Shown here piece after piece: positions 18,611 through 29,016 of a DNA stretch of 64,000 bases. The DNA comes from Trypanosoma brucei gambiense DAL972 (taxonomy: Eukaryota; Euglenozoa; Kinetoplastea; Trypanosomatida; Trypanosomatidae): positions 4,106,617 to 4,170,616 of the forward strand of contig NC_026744.1 of assembly GCF_000210295.1 (NCBI RefSeq). The letters are read 5' to 3'. The position numbers and the translations under genes are program-made. The stretch's first letter is position 1; each line of letters begins with the position of its first letter. The notes beneath the pieces were generated by a model. The model had not been told where the DNA came from, made no database searches, and saw nothing but the letters and a program-made list of their open reading frames with translations.

Positions 18611-19855
18611 CTTTTTTTTCTGTTCAAGTATCATTTCAACCAGTGGCTAACTCGTACGGAAAACGTTGTCATTGCCGTGCGTCAGTTCGTCTATTTCGCT
18701 AACCCTTGTAACAATGCATAAATATATACGTATACATATAATCAATTTAAATATCTGATCTCAAGAATAAAAAACAGAGTGAAATAACAAGGAATTTTAC
18801 TATATATATATATATACACGATCAGGTCAATATCATGATTTCGCTGAGAATCCATTGAGTAAATGATTTCCTTTGATATAGAGAAGTTGATGCGATGTTT
18901 TATATTTATTTATACATGTCGCCGCTTCATCCTTTGCAAAGCACCTCCTTTTACCTTCTCTCCTTTCTCCTAATTGCTACCAACATAATAGTTGTTATTT
19001 CAATTGTTCTTCCGTTTCGGTTCCCGCTGAAACGAAACAAAGTTAATTAATTTCCTCCATTTATTTTGATTTATGAAGTTTCCCGCGACAATCAAAAAAA
19101 AACACACACAAGACTCTCTTTCTTTCCTGTAATCATAAAGTAACTAATTTAATCCTTATTTATTATTTTTCCCCTTCTCTGTAGCTCCTTCTTCATGGAA
19201 ATTATTGTTCATTATCATTGGTGCCTTTTATCATGATTCACCAGTGGTGCACAACAGTCGTTGCGATATTTGAGGCTTACCACTGGGAAAAGGTAAAACA
19301 ACACATACAAAAAGAGAGATACAATGATGGCATTGATGGTGGCGGTGGAACAAGGTGATTTAAAAAAAAAAAACAATAAACGAAAAGTAAAAAAAAGCAG
19401 GAAGTGATACAACACAGTGCCACGAATACCAAAAACGCATTCGTAGACGCGTAGAGGTCGAACTAACGTCGCGCACGTAAAGGAGAGAGAGAGAAAAAAA
19501 AAGAAGGAGAGTACAGAGACGAGGGTAAATGAGAACGACAGTGGAGGGTATAAAGACTAATGCGTGTACGCGCGGGTGAAGAAGGAAGAAAAGGGAAAGG
19601 GAAAGGAAGTGAAGAGAAGTGAGGGAAGGGAAGGGAAGGAAAAGCACAGCGATGAGGAAAATAAGTTGAAACGAAACAGATGGGCAGAAGGAAAATGTAG
19701 TAGGGATAAACAGACAAAAAAGTCTGTGCAGACGCACTCCTACACACCTGTGCATGAAACTTATCCCGTGTGCACAGCGGATATCCTAGACCACAATGAC
19801 ACGCCTACATTAAAGAGTCAAATATGATTAAAATAACCGTCCTGGTTCCCTTGAG

Positions 19856-21973
19856 TTACACCACACTCGACCGCCGCCACTGAGGAGTTGCCTCCAACAT
19901 TGTTTCATCCTCTTTCCATATGGGAAAGCGTGGCGTCTCGGATAGAATAACTGGATGCATGTTGGGCAACCGGTACTCGCTCCACAATGAGTTTGGTGAT
20001 GGGGTCAAAAGCGGCTGCGTGTCCAACAACGGGTCTCGGTTTTCCACTGAACTAAGCGGTTGCATGAGCTGTAACACGAGTTCGTGCATTTGTCGCTCTA
20101 TTCTATGCTTACGGAGCACGTCCACGAAATTGACTCGGTTGAGCTCCCACACTTCTGTTCCATCATCAGGTGCAACAATGCTACACGTCCACGGGTGGCG
20201 TCGCACACAGGTGTAGCCAACGATGCTTCCATCAGGAACGCGTGGCAGACTCGCCCACTCCCTTGCCTGCACAGTGCCTTCCGCATTACGTTGCACTACA
20301 CCTTCGTCTTCCACTACAACTGCACCGCCTTGGCAGAAAAGAATGACGGAGTTGCACTCACTTCCACGCTCGACGATGCATTGCCCCGCTTCGTATCTCA
20401 TCAATTTAAAACGTGCTGCGCAATCCGTATAGAAGCTGTCATGGGGACCGCAGAGACCCACCAACGGCATTTTCCGCAACTGCTCTATAAAAAATGGTGA
20501 AACATTCACTCGGTCTGTTTTGTTATCGCGCGGTCGGAAGACATGGCTGGCGATGGAGTTGTTGGCAATTGTAACACGTTTACTGAAAACACCTGCAGCA
20601 CCTTGCCCGCGTTGTATCAACTTAGGCACCTGTGAGGGGCTCAAAACGACAGTTTTGAGTACATCGAGAGAAGGAGGAACAAAACGCATCCCGTCAAAGC
20701 ACTTATCGGCAGTCAGACTGATGACTTTAGCAGCGCGATGAATCTGTTGTCGGATATTTTGATCCCGTTTCATGAACGAAGAAAGAACAGAAAACGGCAG
20801 AAGGTAGAGGTCCACATTGGTCAGGGTAAAAAATTTATCGCCTAGTCCCTCATGGAACATGCACTGCCATTCGCCAAAGGTATGTCCTTCCGAAAATAAT
20901 GTGCGGCTCCTTGGTTGTGACGGAGGAGCACCACCCATGGGAATAACCGCCTCCTCCTGCTGGAGGCACACTACGCCACGCCAAATAAAGAATATGTGTC
21001 GGGGAGCTTCCCGTTCTCCTATTTGCACACCAGCGGGCCTTACACGAGGCACGAGATGCTCCATCAACTGCAACAAATCTCTATCGCTGAGTGACACCAG
21101 CAGTGGGCAGATTCGCATACGGTTGCATGTCATACATCCAAAGTGCGGGAGCAGCCGCTCCCTCGTCTCGAGTGCTTTCATAAGAAGAGATCTGTGAATC
21201 TGCGGGGGAAACGATCCTAGCAGGGTGCAGTAGGCGCTTTTTGGTATCCATCCAATCAACACTACAGAAGACTCCGCCAGTAAGTACTCCGTACAGGGAA
21301 AACTCCCTACAGCAGAGCATTCCCCAAGTATAGTCGGGGCAGACAACAACGTGTTCCTCTGAGTTCGCAGAGCCTCAGACTCGATACTTCCTACACTCAT
21401 TTTTTCACTGCACTGAGTCGATGGCGTAGCAACAATAGGGCCCTCGTCGTCATCGTACGTGATAGAGACTTCCACGTGAGAACTAGACAACCTCCTATCG
21501 TGTGACACCCTCCCTCTAGTTTGGCTAACAGTTGAGCATTTCTTAACAATACCTTTCGCCACGAATACTACCGCGTTTGAGGGTTCTCTGCTGTACTGGA
21601 TAAACTCACCTCGTAGATATACTCTATAGCTTATAGAATCCAGTAGCCTCTTGAGTTGCTCGTTGTTATTCTCTAGTTCATCCACCGCGTTGGATTTTTT
21701 TAGGCAGGAACCCAACACGGAACGCTGCCTGAGAGCCCTGAAAAGCAGCGGTTCCATTTTCACCTCCTTGCTCATATCCCTCGCGACTCGTTCCCGATAC
21801 CACCTGGCAATATATCGACGAGCAATGGGATATAACAACCGCCGTAACGCTGCAAAAGCAATGGCTCGCACCTCCTCACGGGTGGAGGACGGGTATTGCA
21901 TCAGCTGCCATCCAAAAGGTACCGTTACCTGCGAGGCCGCGACACGCCTGGAAGCCGCCCACCTGCTGTCCAT
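19856..21973 (-). CDS. Protein with three cyclic-nucleotide-binding-like folds
   Basis: 705 residues from ATG at 21973 (MDSRWAASR); the longer frame starts with TTG. Three CNB-like beta-rolls can be traced at about 115-250, 290-410 and 505-625. In the second, HTFGEWQCMF keeps the FGE of the phosphate-binding cassette, but the conserved PRxA arginine that holds the cyclic phosphate is absent. The first reads LGECSAV, also without the Arg, and the third (IVGYTC) lacks the Glu too. The folds may therefore bind another ligand or none. Trypanosome CARP1, the cAMP response protein, has a comparable architecture, but I recall CARP1 as lying elsewhere, so this is not named as CARP1. There is no kinase or cyclase domain and no membrane segment. 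The N-terminal ~60 residues are Arg-rich. Confidence 0.8.
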   Translation of the reverse strand: MDSRWAASRRVAASQVTVPFGWQLMQYPSSTREEVRAIAFAALRRLLYPIARRYIARWYRERVARDMSKEVKMEPLLFRALRQRSVLGSCLKKSNAVDELENNNEQLKRLLDSISYRVYLRGEFIQYSREPSNAVVFVAKGIVKKCSTVSQTRGRVSHDRRLSSSHVEVSITYDDDEGPIVATPSTQCSEKMSVGSIESEALRTQRNTLLSAPTILGECSAVGSFPCTEYLLAESSVVLIGWIPKSAYCTLLGSFPPQIHRSLLMKALETRERLLPHFGCMTCNRMRICPLLVSLSDRDLLQLMEHLVPRVRPAGVQIGEREAPRHIFFIWRGVVCLQQEEAVIPMGGAPPSQPRSRTLFSEGHTFGEWQCMFHEGLGDKFFTLTNVDLYLLPFSVLSSFMKRDQNIRQQIHRAAKVISLTADKCFDGMRFVPPSLDVLKTVVLSPSQVPKLIQRGQGAAGVFSKRVTIANNSIASHVFRPRDNKTDRVNVSPFFIEQLRKMPLVGLCGPHDSFYTDCAARFKLMRYEAGQCIVERGSECNSVILFCQGGAVVVEDEGVVQRNAEGTVQAREWASLPRVPDGSIVGYTCVRRHPWTCSIVAPDDGTEVWELNRVNFVDVLRKHRIERQMHELVLQLMQPLSSVENRDPLLDTQPLLTPSPNSLWSEYRLPNMHPVILSETPRFPIWKEDETMLEATPQWRRSSVV

Positions 21974-22807
21974 TGGCTGGTTAACACTCAAACAGTAACA
22001 ACAACGGCGACGCGCTCACGAACAACACAATACCAGAGCGGAAGAAGGAGAAATGAGGCCGCGGATTGTGCTGAACGGCCAATGAAATGGCGCGCGAAGG
22101 TGCAAAAACACGGCAGAGAGTATGTTCAAGCGTGCGTGTGTGTGTGTGTGTGTGTGTGTGTAACCAACGAAGTGAGGTTGGGGGTATCAATACAAAATGC
22201 CTACGAGAGTCGCAATAAAAACGTAAAAAAGCAGTAGCACTACGGGGGGGGGAAATGTAAATTAGGGAAAAAAGAAGACGGGATTCCGTACTGGGCATAG
22301 TTATTTCATTTTGGTGCAATCATAAAATTTGCAGGTTAGTGTACTGAGAGCAGGCTAAACAGTGGTGACTATCCTCGCTGTTGTCACCTTTCCCCAACCC
22401 CTTTCACTTTTTTATTGGTATAATACGGATAAGGGAAGAGGGAGGTAGAAAAATAAAATCGTTCTTTGGTGAGGCGAAACACAATATTAAAGTGTAAAGA
22501 AAGTCGTGAGAAAGGGGTGCGAAAAAATGTTAGTGGACGAGCCACAAAGTGATATTCCTATCGTTTCCATCTTCCCCCCCTCCATCTAAAGGCTGTGACT
22601 ACACTCAACGGTGCAGATTCGGAGAAAACGCTAAAGGTAGAAAATCGTTAGATGCTTCTGTCACCAACGGCGGCATTACTGAGCTTACGCACATACAATC
22701 TATCCTAACACTTTTGATGGAGTTGTTATATACATCAAAACAATAAAAAAAAACAAAATGAAGTCAAAAGAACCAGGGACGGGCCCCTAGACACGATTAC
22801 GTGGCCA
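21974..22807 (-). other. Intergenic region with a TG repeat
   Basis: About 830 bases including a TG microsatellite at 22135-22161. UTRs and splice signals of the flanking genes; no coding frame. Confidence 0.5.
22135..22161. repeat. (TG)n microsatellite
   Basis: About 13 TG units on the plus strand, (CA)n in the sense of transcription, about 160 bases upstream of the CNB-like gene. Confidence 0.9.
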
Positions 22808-24436
22808 CTACTGGGGCACACCGGTGAGGTGGAAAATTGTTGCCGCTTGAGTGGTGAGAGCAACATCCAAAGGAGGCGGTGCCCGCAACTTATGCTTTGG
22901 AATGTGCATATCTTTTATATCATCATGTTGCAGCAATATTTCTTTCGCTTCTTTAACGCGAACGGAAAGTTTGTTGATACGCCTGCTAGCCTCCTTCGTT
23001 TTTCCGAGCAACTGCCGCTCAGTTTCCCTTAACGTATCAATACTACGCTTTACCAAGTGACAGTGAAAGTAACTCCTGGCAAGGTTATTCCTCTTGCGGA
23101 TGTCAGCTACGTTTATCGTACCATCTGCCGTGCCGAAGAGAACACCCGCACGATCCTTTTGGGCAAGCTTTTCCACAAGTTCATTCTCGGCTGCTGTGAC
23201 AGCTCCCTCTAATGCTGCCTTCTCACGTCGCAGGGCTGCCCGCTGACCCAGAAGACACAAATTGGAGAGGAATCCGTCCGCTTCCCCAAGATCCCTCTCG
23301 CCGAAAACACGTGCGGATACCTGTCCGGAATCTCTCGATGAACAGAGACGATCCACCGTATCTTTACACTTCACAGCAACTTTCTCTAGTCTCTGGCTCT
23401 CCTTCTCTTCGCGGGCCACGTTAGCCCGAAGCTTCGTGTGAGACCTGGCCGCTCGAGACATTTTCTTGTGGAGCGCCCGCATTCCTGCAACAGCTTCGGC
23501 TGTCTCACGCGCCATTGATCTAAGGCGGAAGAGTTCTTTCTTTACACTTTTCTTCTGATCTGTACTTCCTCGACTTTCGGTACCGGTGTTCTCCCATCTA
23601 TTAATATCGTCCTGCCCTTCCATATCCTTTCTTGTTTCACCAGTGACTTCCTTAGGGCTTTTTCGCTTTCTTCGGGGGCTAGCTGACCCACGAGCAGTTC
23701 TGTAGCTTTTAATCGCCGCTGCTCGTTTGGCTGCACTACCAGCCCACAGACTATTGATAACCGCTGAGGCCTCTACGCTCTGAACATGTGACGCAGGTGT
23801 CCTTTTGCCGCCAGGGTCCTCAACACTTGGAGCAATCAACTTATCCCTGGAAGTACGCGCCACACATGAAACCCGCCGCGGTTCGTACGCAAGAAGTTCA
23901 AACAGGCGAGATCCTGCTGATCGCCTTCCGCGAGAATTTGCTCGACGTGCATGATACACATGTTCGTGGCGCTTGATTTGACTCATACAGTTAGCAAGGC
24001 AATCGTCTATGCTGTTCCTTTGGGTGGAGATAAAGTTTTTCTTCGGCACACCAAGCGGATGCCATGGTGTCACGTGTCTGCTCACACGCCGCCGTCCCGG
24101 TGTGAAAGATGTGCGTGACAAAGATCTATTTCTGCCTAACCTCCCTCTCTGGGAGGCGTAGGGACCAAAGTTATTCGACAAATACCCTGATTCCCCCCGC
24201 TGGTACACTGATACCGGTGAAGACCTTCGAAGCACAGCAAAATAGTCAGTGCTTGGCCGCTGTTCATGCTTCAGTGACCGACTGGAAGATCTAGAAACTG
24301 CCTTCCCCCTCCCCCGTCGCACGGTCGCGGCATATGAGCCGGCAAATGTGCTGGTTGGCATTCCGCCCTCCTTGCTCCCTGACACATCCACCCTCCCACC
24401 TACATCATTCCAGCTAGTCAAGGGGCCACCTTTCAT
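22808..24436 (-). CDS. Hypothetical basic coiled-coil protein
   Basis: 542 residues from ATG at 24436 (MKGGPLTSW); the two-codon-longer frame begins with TTG. The N-terminal half (~1-300) is very rich in Arg and Ser (RRGRGKAVSRSSSRS, RRRVSRH) and probably disordered. The C-terminal half (~280-520) has heptad-rich Lys/Glu/Leu stretches (for example AALRREKAALEGAV and TERQLLGKTKEASRR), consistent with coiled coil. Such proteins are common in the trypanosome cytoskeleton, basal body and flagellum, but nothing here identifies the location. No enzyme motif. Confidence 0.75.
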   Translation of the reverse strand: MKGGPLTSWNDVGGRVDVSGSKEGGMPTSTFAGSYAATVRRGRGKAVSRSSSRSLKHEQRPSTDYFAVLRRSSPVSVYQRGESGYLSNNFGPYASQRGRLGRNRSLSRTSFTPGRRRVSRHVTPWHPLGVPKKNFISTQRNSIDDCLANCMSQIKRHEHVYHARRANSRGRRSAGSRLFELLAYEPRRVSCVARTSRDKLIAPSVEDPGGKRTPASHVQSVEASAVINSLWAGSAAKRAAAIKSYRTARGSASPRRKRKSPKEVTGETRKDMEGQDDINRWENTGTESRGSTDQKKSVKKELFRLRSMARETAEAVAGMRALHKKMSRAARSHTKLRANVAREEKESQRLEKVAVKCKDTVDRLCSSRDSGQVSARVFGERDLGEADGFLSNLCLLGQRAALRREKAALEGAVTAAENELVEKLAQKDRAGVLFGTADGTINVADIRKRNNLARSYFHCHLVKRSIDTLRETERQLLGKTKEASRRINKLSVRVKEAKEILLQHDDIKDMHIPKHKLRAPPPLDVALTTQAATIFHLTGVPQ

Positions 24437-24762
24437 GTACAAGCTGCTGCGTTAAGAGAAGCGATGCGTAAATAAAATAAGCCCAATTAGGACTCGCTAT
24501 TCAAAAATTAAAAAAAAAGTATATGTGGGGGGAAACTACAAGGCTTAATTACCAAAAAAGAAACCGAAGGGAAGGAAGAAGTGGTGGACTCTAGGAAACA
24601 GCTTCGCAGTGGTGATACGTGAAATTAGTACAAAGAGGTTTAAAAATGGGGGAAAAAAGTACAAAGCACTCACCACATCAAAGGATGTCATTGTGCTCTA
24701 TAGTTTACACCCATCCAACATTAACAGAGGTACCTCTCCGCGATCTGTAACTATCCGACGGC
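24437..24762 (-). other. Intergenic region
   Basis: Spacer of about 330 bases, A-rich near 24508-24520; UTRs only. Confidence 0.45.
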
Positions 24763-27700
24763 TTAAGAATCCCTGCTCTCGTCGTTACATAACGAAGCAA
24801 CGTTACCTCGTTCATCAGAACTTTCAATGTCCATCTGCTCGTACTTGCGACTCAGATTACCCATCACCACGAAGCTGCTGCTAGCAAGCCGACTTCGTAT
24901 ACGGTTAAAGTGTTCTACAATGCAATTGTTTTCCTTCCTGTAGGTTGAGATAACCGAATTTGAATGCAGTATCTTCCTCTGTAAATATTCCACCTCTTCC
25001 CGTAGCCGCGCAACGGTCTTGGGTGGGTCCTTGGGAAGACTTCCATCATCAAGCTTCAACAAAGATGGCATATCTACCCTTTCCCCAGTTTCTTTTTCGT
25101 AAATAGCGATCTCTTCTTCTAGAAGCGTCATCGCCCGGGGTATCTTCTCATCCCTGTCCAGTTGTTCCGACAGAAAGTTCATTTCCTCATGATATGCCTC
25201 GTAGCGGTAGGCAACACGTATGTCAGAGACTCGGCTCTTGCGTGCATCATTTCCAAGCGTCGAATTGAGGTAATACAAATTCCCGAGGGCGTTCTTCTTC
25301 CATGCGTGAGGGAAGCCACTTTGTAGCACACTGTTACGTGCAATCTCTGACAAATCATTGAATTCAAACTTCCAAAGTTTGGCGGCAATAGAGTATTCTT
25401 CAATAAGCGGTTCCCGTGTGAAGTGGAAGTAAAGCGGTTGATTGGTCGCAAGGCTAACATTTAGCCCACGGCGAAAAAATAGAGGAAAGGGGTTCAAAAG
25501 ATACTCTGAGGCGGCCGCGGTATTGCTCAACGGCGACATCGCCACACCCACCTGAGTTATATAGTACATGTATTCTAGCACGGGGTTGTTACGCAGCGTC
25601 ACACCATGGTTAATGCCATCGGCCAGCAGAAATCCCCCAATGAGATGTTCAATGTCCCCCAACTCACCGCATTGGGGTCGAAACGCGAAGGTGCTAAGTC
25701 CGCGCGATGCGCGGAACTGATTCAATGTTGTAATGTTTGCCCAATAGTAGTAGAGATACATGTTATATGGCGGGTTTAACTCACTATTCCAGTCGTGTGG
25801 GTACTTGCAGGTGAGTGGAAGATCAATTTTCGTTTCATCATCAACGCAGTCCATCCCTGATACGTGCGTGAGAAAATAGTGAAATCTCGTGTCTTTGGCG
25901 GGATGAAGACTGACTTCCCACAAGGGCTGGAAGATATTGTCCAAGTACTCGCCGAAGTTACGCACGATCCCCTGCTGACGGAGCCGACGGTAGCACCGGG
26001 GCAAACTAATCATCCAACGGTTCTGCCTGCTCGCCATGCCATAGCGATCAAACCAGTGTGCCAACAAGGCCCATTCACTCTTTGATTTGCCACCAATAAC
26101 CAAACGGTTTTCAGAAAAACTGAAAGCATCCTCCTGATACAGCTCTAGTGTGCGTTTTGTCAGTTCAGCAAAATAGCGTCCCTTCATAAAGTTATCCGGG
26201 TCCAAAAAAGTTGTGCGCAGCTGCGGGTTCGTGTTTAACAAATGATTCAATTCATCGACGGTAATGCGCGTGGGATTAATCTTGTGCCGCTCCAGCACTT
26301 GCCTTAATGTCACCGGCTGGTTGTCCTCCTCAAACACTACATCATGTCCATGATGAAGCGCCTTCTCCACGAAGAACTCCAGCAGCGTACGGGCATTCAT
26401 ACCGGCCGCCGTTTGCACGTTAGTATCCACCTTATGCGCGGTGAAAAAGTCCCTGTTATTCCATTCCTTTTCCTCCTTCTTACCAGCTTCTTTAGAAATG
26501 TTAAGGGCCAGGTGAAGATGGAACTTCCGCTCCAGAAGATTCAACCGCTGCGTAGCGAGATTCCGCAGCTTTTGGTGACCCATAACCGCACCCCGGACGG
26601 TGTACACGTCACGTATGAACTCCTTGACAGGAGGAATGAAACTTGGCCACTGTGGCGCCAACCCACTGCGACACGTGAGAAAAACACCATAGTAGTTGTT
26701 ATATTCCCAAAGCGACTCATCGAAATTAGAGTCGTTGAATACATCCTCCACCTTTACGTCAACATATTTAACACGCGGATTAACGTACTTACTTCGGAGA
26801 ACAATAATTTCGCGAAGCAGCTCGACTGCTTCTCGTTCACGGAAGCCTGTGGGCCCGTCAGTAACATCGATTCGTGAGAAGACGACACGCCAATCCGTGT
26901 GATTGGCTCGCTTTGCATTTCGCAACTGTTGAAGATCGTCGTCCAACGTCCTTGCGGCACCCGTCACGGTGACCATGTTTATGCGTGTGGGCTGCTCTCC
27001 CTTCTTAGCCACCTGCGAAAGGACAAGGTTCAGCACCGCCTCTTCGTGTACTAAACATTCTTGGCGGAATTGTAAACGGGAATCACAGGCACCCAAGCGG
27101 TGAACATCACCTCCACCAAACTCCAGGTGCTGAAAGATGTCACCCAACCACTTTTGCTTTACCGCGTCAGGAAAGTTACTGTTGAGAACACTGTTCCGCG
27201 ACAGTTCATACACAGCCATTGGCGTCATGGAAAACAACTTCATCAGCGTTGCGTATTCCTCCAGCAGTGGATTGATTGAGTGGTGCACATAAAGAGGATC
27301 GGATGTTGTTATAGATACCACCAATCCCCGGAGAAAGTATCGAACAATGGGATGGTCAAAGTAAGACATGCTCAGCGCATTGTCACGCAGAGGTGACATA
27401 ACAATACCAATCCGACAGTACATGAAGAGGTACTGCATGATCCAGCTACTTTGCAGCGTGTTGGCGTGGTACACTACGTCACCTAGTAGGAAACTGGATA
27501 TCAGTTGCTCGTACATGGGGGCCCGCTCGAACACGGAGGGACTGAAGTTGAGTGTGTTTAAGTCATACCGCGCGCGCAGGCAGTTCAGCGCTAAAAGGTT
27601 AGACCATATGTAGTAAAAGAAGTAGCAGTCGCTAATGGAAGCTGTGTATTTCACTTGCTCCGGACTTACAGCATCCAATGTAATGCTCTGCGATTGCGTT

Positions 27701-29016
27701 TGAGACCCCGTTAGAATGCTGATGGAGCCTGTTTTCTTCAGTAATAAGGCGACGTCCACCCACCGCTGTTCTGATGGGTGCAATGTAGCCATAAACATCG
27801 GATAGAAAATATTCTTTAGTTGGTCGGAAAAGGTGTCACATGTAATAGGTTGCATGTTTGGCCCTTCAGGGGGTGCAGTACGGGGGATGCAAATTGTCCA
27901 GCTGTTTAGGGTGAATGAGTTAAACCCTTGTCGACTCACCCACGCAGCAAGTTTCTCTAGTTCCTCCGCATTGTGTCCATAAACCTTAAGTTGCATTTCT
28001 GTGGCAAAGGTCTGTCGCCCCCGGAACTCCCGCTGCTCGAACTCTGGACGAATGATAGACCCAAGGAGATCACCATCTCTCGAACCGTTTGTAGAGAGAA
28101 ATGACTGAAGCAAATCAGTGGCAAAACGGCCTCCTGGGTTGAGCGCCGAGTCAAACGCATCGTATTGCTGAAATTTGTTGTGATACTTGGGCGGGTGCAT
28201 CCCAAGTCCTTGCACTGTTAGCTGACGTGGGTCCTTCACACCATGAGATTCCAAGTACTCATGCAGCAGTACGGTTTTCCCCTTCTCCCGGAATAGCGGG
28301 GTACGTGGTTGTTCAGTGGCTGTTGAGATGATGAACTCAAGCACAACCTGAGCTATGACAGAAGTGTTCAACTGTAGTGCGTTGTCAACGCGCGTACACT
28401 GGACATACATATTGTCACCACACACAGGTCTATCTACATTGGACTCTATTTTCCAATTCAACAATGCAAATAACTGTGACTTTCTCTCCAAAGTAAGGAG
28501 TCGGGACCTCGCCGCTGAAAGACAGGGGCCAGATTCAATCACACTGTAGACCAACCGCACGTCCCGTACATACGTTTCCCACGGTATTACATGCGTCTTC
28601 ATGCCGCCAAACCGATAAACGCCCCGGTCAAATACTAGTGTTGTCTCGTCGTCCCCTGGGGTAATGTCAGAGGATTCTTCCTCGTCGCCCTCTTTTGTTA
28701 GGCTATCAAACTCACCCTTGTCTCGTTGCTTGTATTTCTGCCTCGCAAGAATGACATTGGCGATCATCTCTGCACACTTTGCAAAGTCTCTATCGCCGTC
28801 ATCCTCGCCTATAATAACCCTCTGGTATCGACTCGACGGATTCTTTCTAATATTCTTTCTTCCTGCATCAGCGTTGAATGCTGTCTTTTCTCTCTGCCAC
28901 GCAGACTGCTCCGTGCGTGAGAGTTCCGGCTGGGGGCCAGTCTTGATGGAAGTAGGTGATCGGTCACGAGGCGAAGCAACCGGCCCCGACATGGGAAGGG
29001 GCGTTGGATCCGACAT
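24763..29016 (-). CDS. Tandem AMP-deaminase-like protein, both domains lacking catalytic residues
   Basis: 1417 residues with two full AMP-deaminase-like domains, about 135-660 and 800-1290. AMP deaminase converts AMP to IMP using a zinc held by HxH, His and Asp. In domain 2 the usual KVDTHIH reads KVDTNVQ (N866, Q868), FRPHCGE reads FRPQCGE (Q1115, Glu1118 kept), H1137 is kept (INHG), and STDDP reads ATNQP (N1192, Q1193). In domain 1 the HxH position is SNVD (N193, D195), the HCGE motif is gone (FSPSVFE, 491-497), H517 remains, and STDDP reads TTSDP (S572, D573). Neither domain should bind zinc normally, so this is probably a pseudoenzyme or regulatory protein. Residues 1-130 are polar, with an acidic patch; 1295-1375 may be coiled coil. 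Domain 2 is nearer the family consensus than domain 1. The ATG at 29016 is the first in frame. Confidence 0.9.
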   Translation of the reverse strand: MSDPTPLPMSGPVASPRDRSPTSIKTGPQPELSRTEQSAWQREKTAFNADAGRKNIRKNPSSRYQRVIIGEDDGDRDFAKCAEMIANVILARQKYKQRDKGEFDSLTKEGDEEESSDITPGDDETTLVFDRGVYRFGGMKTHVIPWETYVRDVRLVYSVIESGPCLSAARSRLLTLERKSQLFALLNWKIESNVDRPVCGDNMYVQCTRVDNALQLNTSVIAQVVLEFIISTATEQPRTPLFREKGKTVLLHEYLESHGVKDPRQLTVQGLGMHPPKYHNKFQQYDAFDSALNPGGRFATDLLQSFLSTNGSRDGDLLGSIIRPEFEQREFRGRQTFATEMQLKVYGHNAEELEKLAAWVSRQGFNSFTLNSWTICIPRTAPPEGPNMQPITCDTFSDQLKNIFYPMFMATLHPSEQRWVDVALLLKKTGSISILTGSQTQSQSITLDAVSPEQVKYTASISDCYFFYYIWSNLLALNCLRARYDLNTLNFSPSVFERAPMYEQLISSFLLGDVVYHANTLQSSWIMQYLFMYCRIGIVMSPLRDNALSMSYFDHPIVRYFLRGLVVSITTSDPLYVHHSINPLLEEYATLMKLFSMTPMAVYELSRNSVLNSNFPDAVKQKWLGDIFQHLEFGGGDVHRLGACDSRLQFRQECLVHEEAVLNLVLSQVAKKGEQPTRINMVTVTGAARTLDDDLQQLRNAKRANHTDWRVVFSRIDVTDGPTGFREREAVELLREIIVLRSKYVNPRVKYVDVKVEDVFNDSNFDESLWEYNNYYGVFLTCRSGLAPQWPSFIPPVKEFIRDVYTVRGAVMGHQKLRNLATQRLNLLERKFHLHLALNISKEAGKKEEKEWNNRDFFTAHKVDTNVQTAAGMNARTLLEFFVEKALHHGHDVVFEEDNQPVTLRQVLERHKINPTRITVDELNHLLNTNPQLRTTFLDPDNFMKGRYFAELTKRTLELYQEDAFSFSENRLVIGGKSKSEWALLAHWFDRYGMASRQNRWMISLPRCYRRLRQQGIVRNFGEYLDNIFQPLWEVSLHPAKDTRFHYFLTHVSGMDCVDDETKIDLPLTCKYPHDWNSELNPPYNMYLYYYWANITTLNQFRASRGLSTFAFRPQCGELGDIEHLIGGFLLADGINHGVTLRNNPVLEYMYYITQVGVAMSPLSNTAAASEYLLNPFPLFFRRGLNVSLATNQPLYFHFTREPLIEEYSIAAKLWKFEFNDLSEIARNSVLQSGFPHAWKKNALGNLYYLNSTLGNDARKSRVSDIRVAYRYEAYHEEMNFLSEQLDRDEKIPRAMTLLEEEIAIYEKETGERVDMPSLLKLDDGSLPKDPPKTVARLREEVEYLQRKILHSNSVISTYRKENNCIVEHFNRIRSRLASSSFVVMGNLSRKYEQMDIESSDERGNVASLCNDESRDS

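Larger units (their letters stand above)
16673..19855 (-). other. Unusually long gene-free, AT-rich region
   Basis: About 3.2 kb without a credible gene between two genes on the same strand. It holds long A and T runs, TA microsatellites (17275-17303, 18590-18610, 18801-18816), a TTA repeat (~18573-18590) and purine-rich stretches around 18200-18260 and 19480-19650. The open frames inside (for example 17795-18286) are Phe/Leu/Ser-rich translations of low-complexity DNA. Options are a very long 3' UTR of the CNB-like gene, an internal transcription start region, or an unrecognised non-coding RNA. Confidence 0.6.

Noticed and set aside
19856..21973. Naming the CNB-like gene CARP1
   Set aside because: Architecture is similar, but I recall CARP1 as lying elsewhere on the chromosome and cannot compare sequences.
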